Shown piece by piece: positions 29,845 to 33,728 of a stretch of DNA of 33,728 nucleotides; the first letter of the stretch is position 1; every line of letters begins with the position of its first letter. Origin of the DNA: an uncultured bacterium (GTDB lineage: Bacteria > Bacteroidota > Bacteroidia > Bacteroidales > Bacteroidaceae); assembly GCA_905215655.1 (NCBI GenBank), contig CAJMQT010000002.1, positions 1 to 33,728 of the forward strand, given 5' to 3'. The notes beneath the pieces were generated by a model that was not told where the DNA came from, did not search any database, and saw nothing but the letters and a program-made list of their open reading frames with translations. A program made the translations under genes and the position numbers.

Positions 29845-32496
29845 ATGTCTGTCATTTCCAAATGTATTCTTTTTTTATCATGTTTGTGCGTGTCGTTGCA
29901 ATCGCAGGCACAGTTATGGTATGACATGAAACCGGAAATGCGTCCCGGTACACGTTGGTGGTGGCATGGCTCGGCAGTCACGAAAGAAGGAATAGACCAT
30001 GAACTGGATGAATTTAATAAAAAGGGAATAGTCTCTGTTGAAATAACTCCAATTCACGGAGTTATAGGCAACGAAAAGAATGAATTGGATTTCCTTTCAC
30101 CACAGTGGATGGATGTTTTGGATCATACGGTGCGTTCTGCTGTCAGGCGCGGCATGCGTGCTGATATGACAACCGGGACGGGATGGCCTTTCGGAGGTCC
30201 TTGGGTCAGACCGGAAGACGGAGCGTGTGCGGCGGAATTTGTCACAGACACAATAAACCGTAAGTCGGATATAAAAGGTCTGTGGGCAGAACTCTTGGAT
30301 TGCCGTCTGCTCAGACTCCGCCAACGGAATAATGCGAAACTGTCTTATGTCGTTGCCCACAAATTATGTAAAGACGGCAGTCTCGGCAAAGCAAAGGATA
30401 TCACACATCTTGTTATCGAAGGAAAACCTTTACGCTGTGGAAATAAAGATTCTGTTCTTGTCATAGCTTTATATATCGTGCGCACCGGACAACAAGTGGA
30501 AAGGGCGGCGCCAAACGGCGAAGGACTTGTGATAGACCATTTCAGCGGCAAGGCGGTGACAGATTACCTTGAAGTCTTTGATAAGTCTTTTGATACCGGA
30601 CATACAGCTGTTCCGCACAGTTTCTTTTGTGACAGCTATGAGGTGAAACGTGCGAATTGGACTCCCGAATTGCTTGACACATTTTATAAGATTAAAGGCT
30701 ATCGTCTGGAAGAACATCTGCCGGAACTTCTCGGACTGTATGGCGACAATTCCGTGCTGTGCGATTACAGGGAGACGCTTGGAAACATGCTGCTTGATAA
30801 CTTTTCTAAAAAGTGGGCTTCGTGGGCGAGACGGAAAGGCGCGTCTGTACGTTATCAGGCACACGGTTCTCCCGGAAACCTTATAGACCTTTATGCCGCG
30901 GCGGACATTCCGGAGACAGAAGGCTTCGGTCTGACAGATTTTAATATAAAGGGGCTTAGGCGTGACGATGGTTTTACACGCAGAAATCTAAGCGATGTGT
31001 CCATGTATAAGTATGCCTCATCTGCCGCCAATGTAACGTCGAAACCCTATACGTCGGCAGAGACATTCACTTGGCTTACCGAACACTTCCGGACATCGCT
31101 CTCCCAGATGAAACCCGAACTTGACCTGATGTTTACATGCGGCATAAACCGTATAATGTTCCATGGCTCGTCTTATTCGCCCGAGTACGAGGCGTGGCCC
31201 GGACGCAAATTCTATGCGTCGGTAGATGTCAGCCCCACAAACAGCATTTGGCGCGATCTCTGTTTTATGACGAAGTATATCGAGCGGTGCCTCAATATCT
31301 TGCAATCCGGCAGACAGGATAATGACTTCATTGTGTATCTGCCAATCCGCAATATGTGGATGAAACGTGAAAAACCGGGAACCGACGGTCTGCTCATGCC
31401 TTTCACGATAAGTTCGGCAAGGAGTCTGGCGCCCGAATTTGTCAAGACCGTGCTCGACATCGACAGCCTTGGCTTCGATTTTGACTATATCAGCGACAGA
31501 CTTCTCATGCAGGTTACCTTTCGTAACGGCAGATTGGTTACGGCCTCTGGATCGGAATACAAAGGTCTTGTAATACCGGAAGGCAGTATTCTCACGGCAG
31601 AAATGCGCGGACATATCGACAACTTGCGCTCGATGGGTGCGCCGGTGGTGTTTGGTGTGGACAAAAAACAGCTTGCCTCTTTTGCCACGGCAGAGGATAT
31701 AAGGCTCGTGTCGGGAGTACGTGCCATAAGGAAACGTCTGGAAAACGGGTATGGTTATTTCATTGCAAATTTGTCAGGAAGTGATGTCGATGAATGGATG
31801 TCGCCAGCCGTAAGTTTTGAAGACGCCGTATGGCTCGACCCCATGACCGGTGAAGACTTTGCATGTGAGAAAGACGGACGCGGGATACATATCGTCCTAC
31901 GCTCGGGGGAGTCGATCTTGTTGAGAACATTCGACAGCCGACTTATAAACAGAAACCGCAAGTCAAGACCTGCCGGAAAGGTGTGTGGAGAAATAGACCT
32001 TACGGATAATGGATGGCAGCTTATGTTTGTTGATGAGGTTCCATGCGTGAGGGATACTTTTAACCTTGCATCGTTGTCGTCGTGGGAGAAACTTAATGAC
32101 GACTCTGTCCGGGTAACGATGGGAACAGGCGTATATACAACCGTCTTTCAACTTACCGGCAAGCAGCCGGAACAAGTGCGCGAGATCGACCTCGGTGACG
32201 TCCGCGAGAGTGCGAGGGTATATATCAACGGTCATTTCATAGGTTGCGCATGGGCTGCACCTTTTATCCTCAGGATTGACGGCGGTATCCTTAAAACCGG
32301 AAATAACGAACTGCGCATAGAGGTTACGAACCTTCCTGCCAACCGCATTGCCGAGATGGATCGCAAAGGCATAACATGGCGCAAGTTCAAGGAAATCAAT
32401 TTTGTTGATTTGCACTATAATCGTAATTCACGTTACAGCCGTTGGCTACCTGTCGCAAGCGGGCTCAACTCGCGCGTCAGGCTGTTATTGGAATGA
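29845..32496 (+). CDS. Secreted GH106 alpha-L-rhamnosidase
   Basis: An 883-residue exported glycoside hydrolase. The signal peptide covers about 1-23, ending SQAQ, with no convincing lipobox. Mature sequence begins with GH106 hallmarks: RWWWHGSAV at about 37-45, GIVSVEITPIHGV near 61-73, and TTGTGWPFGGPWV at about 109-121. A beta-sandwich near the C-terminus (about 765-860) has the sugar-binding layout ARVYINGHFIGCAWAAPF and NELRIEVTNLPANRIAEMDR. GH106 enzymes remove alpha-linked L-rhamnose from pectin and other rhamnosides. This member is shorter than many (about 1000-1100), lacking extra domains at the N-terminus. No type IX C-terminal sorting domain is visible. It lies between rhaA and rhaT, tying release of rhamnose to its use. 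Its base composition looks more AT-rich than its neighbours', a hint of separate origin. Confidence 0.9.
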   Translation: MSVISKCILFLSCLCVSLQSQAQLWYDMKPEMRPGTRWWWHGSAVTKEGIDHELDEFNKKGIVSVEITPIHGVIGNEKNELDFLSPQWMDVLDHTVRSAVRRGMRADMTTGTGWPFGGPWVRPEDGACAAEFVTDTINRKSDIKGLWAELLDCRLLRLRQRNNAKLSYVVAHKLCKDGSLGKAKDITHLVIEGKPLRCGNKDSVLVIALYIVRTGQQVERAAPNGEGLVIDHFSGKAVTDYLEVFDKSFDTGHTAVPHSFFCDSYEVKRANWTPELLDTFYKIKGYRLEEHLPELLGLYGDNSVLCDYRETLGNMLLDNFSKKWASWARRKGASVRYQAHGSPGNLIDLYAAADIPETEGFGLTDFNIKGLRRDDGFTRRNLSDVSMYKYASSAANVTSKPYTSAETFTWLTEHFRTSLSQMKPELDLMFTCGINRIMFHGSSYSPEYEAWPGRKFYASVDVSPTNSIWRDLCFMTKYIERCLNILQSGRQDNDFIVYLPIRNMWMKREKPGTDGLLMPFTISSARSLAPEFVKTVLDIDSLGFDFDYISDRLLMQVTFRNGRLVTASGSEYKGLVIPEGSILTAEMRGHIDNLRSMGAPVVFGVDKKQLASFATAEDIRLVSGVRAIRKRLENGYGYFIANLSGSDVDEWMSPAVSFEDAVWLDPMTGEDFACEKDGRGIHIVLRSGESILLRTFDSRLINRNRKSRPAGKVCGEIDLTDNGWQLMFVDEVPCVRDTFNLASLSSWEKLNDDSVRVTMGTGVYTTVFQLTGKQPEQVREIDLGDVRESARVYINGHFIGCAWAAPFILRIDGGILKTGNNELRIEVTNLPANRIAEMDRKGITWRKFKEINFVDLHYNRNSRYSRWLPVASGLNSRVRLLLE

Positions 32497-32583
32497 CAGT
32501 TACATATTTAATATTATAAGAAAAGAAATAAACGGAAAAACATATAACTACTGATTATCAAACTTTAATTAATTTTTTATATT

Positions 32584-33621
32584 ATGGAAATAATTATCGG
32601 ACTACTTATTATTGCCGTCGGAGCGTTCTGCCAGTCAAGCTGTTACGTTCCAATCAACAAGATCAAGGATTGGTCGTGGGAGTCATATTGGATTGTGCAA
32701 GGTGTCTTCGCATGGCTTGTTTTGCCGCTGCTCGGAGCGTGGCTTGCCGTGCCTGAGGGTCACGGATTTTGTGAACTGTTCGCCACGGCGCCGTCGTTCA
32801 ACATCTGGATGACCATACTCTTCGGCGTGTTATGGGGCGTCGGAGGTCTTACCTTCGGACTTTCCATGCGCTATCTCGGCGTAGCGATGGGACAGTCGAT
32901 AGCTCTCGGAACGTGTGCCGGACTCGGAACGATAATGGGACCGGTGCTCCTGAACATCTTCTTCCCCGAACTTGACGCCCTCAGTTCGCTGACTTTCGCC
33001 GTTATAATCGGCGTCGTCGTGACGCTCTTGGGCATCGCCGTTATCGGCGTTGCAGGCTCGATGAAAGCCGCTTCGCTGTCGGAGGAGGAGAAGAAGGCTG
33101 CCGTCAAGGACTTCAACTTCCCCAAAGGACTGGCTATCGCGCTGCTTGCCGGCTTTATGAGCGGCTGTTTCAACGTGGGATTGGAGTTTGGAAAAGTCAT
33201 CAACTTCGGCGATTTGACGCCGGATATGTATAAGACTTTGCCCGCAACGTTCCTTGTGACGCTTGGCGGTTTCATTACGAACGCCGTCTATTGTTTCTAC
33301 CAAAACACGAAGAACGGCACGTGGAGCGATTATAAGAAAGGTGGAGTCTGGGGCAACAACCTCGTGTTCTGTGCCCTCGCAGGTGCCCTGTGGTACAGCC
33401 AGTTCTTCGGTCTGTCGCTCGGCAAGGGCTTCCTTACCGACTCGCCGACGCTTATGACGCTCTCGTTCTGCATCCTCATGGCGCTCAATGTGGTGTTCTC
33501 CAATGTCTGGGGTATCATCCTCAAAGAGTGGAAAGGCTGCTCCCGGCAGACAATCATCGTGCTTGTCATCGGCATTCTGATACTCGCCGTGTCGCCGTTC
33601 CTGCCGCAGTTGCTGAAATAA
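32584..33621 (+). CDS. rhaT: L-rhamnose/proton symporter RhaT
   Basis: A 345-residue inner-membrane protein with ten hydrophobic segments, the normal RhaT length and layout. It imports L-rhamnose with a proton. Family motifs seen include QSSCYVPINKIKDWSWESYW near 17-36, WGVGGLTFGLSMRYLGVAMGQSIALG near 80-105 and GFMSGCFNVGLEFGK near 195. A charged cytoplasmic loop at about 165-180 (SEEEKKAAVKDF) divides the two halves. It lies 87 bp after the rhamnosidase gene, behind an AT-rich leader, and is probably part of the rhamnose operon. The next gene is beyond the window. Confidence 0.97.
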   Translation: MEIIIGLLIIAVGAFCQSSCYVPINKIKDWSWESYWIVQGVFAWLVLPLLGAWLAVPEGHGFCELFATAPSFNIWMTILFGVLWGVGGLTFGLSMRYLGVAMGQSIALGTCAGLGTIMGPVLLNIFFPELDALSSLTFAVIIGVVVTLLGIAVIGVAGSMKAASLSEEEKKAAVKDFNFPKGLAIALLAGFMSGCFNVGLEFGKVINFGDLTPDMYKTLPATFLVTLGGFITNAVYCFYQNTKNGTWSDYKKGGVWGNNLVFCALAGALWYSQFFGLSLGKGFLTDSPTLMTLSFCILMALNVVFSNVWGIILKEWKGCSRQTIIVLVIGILILAVSPFLPQLLK

Positions 33622-33707
33622 AGTTATTCTTAATTAAGCCGTAGGAAGTGTATCAAAATGATAGTTACGGTGGAACAAGCCCGGTAGGGACGTTTTAATG
33701 GTTTTCC

Positions 33708-33728
33708 AAAAGCTTGCCTTTTAACTTG
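33708..33728. repeat. Start of another 22-bp-period palindrome array (family A), cut by window end
   Basis: A full 15-bp unit AAAAGCTTGCCTTTT at 33708-33722, preceded by TTTTCC exactly as before the first unit of the 10774 array. The next six bases (AACTTG) fit a spacer, and the window ends there. It lies 87 bp after the rhaT stop. Confidence 0.65.

Noticed and set aside
32400..32496. Type IX secretion C-terminal sorting domain on the GH106 rhamnosidase
   Set aside because: The C-terminus is the end of a beta-sandwich carbohydrate-type domain and shows no sorting-domain motif; export through the signal peptide alone is all that can be said.

Overview
The window looks like a chromosome segment of a Bacteroidota bacterium, most likely a Prevotella-type member of the Bacteroidales. 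Pointers are a giant SprA (type IX secretion translocon) directly behind ruvA, a DUF3822/rsmD/RecD-like helicase neighbourhood, a DUF4369-TlpA protein, a GH106 rhamnosidase, and several promoters of the Bacteroidota form TTTG-(about 20 bp)-TAnnTTTG. No rRNA, tRNA, prophage, transposase or CRISPR array was seen.

Layout. 80-895 (-) is an orphan ABC-type/AAA ATPase, divergent from an EamA transporter (1038-1970, +). After a repeat-filled gap come ruvA and the 7.6 kb sprA, overlapping by 4 bp (2524-10745, +). The minus-strand block 11081-14807 holds a DUF4369-TlpA thioredoxin protein, a YbhN-type membrane protein and the dipeptidase PepD. 14989-16437 (+) holds two queuosine genes, a YhhQ-type precursor transporter and queF. 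16609-19294 (-) is a four-gene operon: a pilin-like small membrane protein, DUF3822, rsmD and a lipoprotein. 19446-24438 (+) carries a RecD-like helicase, rmuC, a GNAT acetyltransferase and an AraC-family regulator. nhaD follows on the minus strand. The right end is an L-rhamnose locus: rhaB, rhaA, a secreted GH106 alpha-L-rhamnosidase and rhaT. These would release rhamnose outside the cell, import it with protons, isomerise it and phosphorylate it. The aldolase and lactaldehyde steps are not in the window.

The most unusual content is between the genes. Two repeat systems occupy most long gaps. The first is a set of arrays of 15-bp near-palindromes (RAAAG, a 5-bp core, CTTTY) separated by 7-bp spacers, giving an exact 22-bp period. 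Five full arrays (2141, 10774, 15680, 21112, 26427) and one cut by the window end (33708) are visible. The second is a set of long hairpins whose arms are tandem degenerate heptamers such as AAGAGTG. These lie just after stop codons and occur at all three convergent gene junctions. One lies in frame inside the helicase gene, adding about 34 residues, and a related one supplies the C-terminus of the YbhN-type protein.

All family assignments come from reading motifs. No database search was run, and RNA folding was judged by eye.
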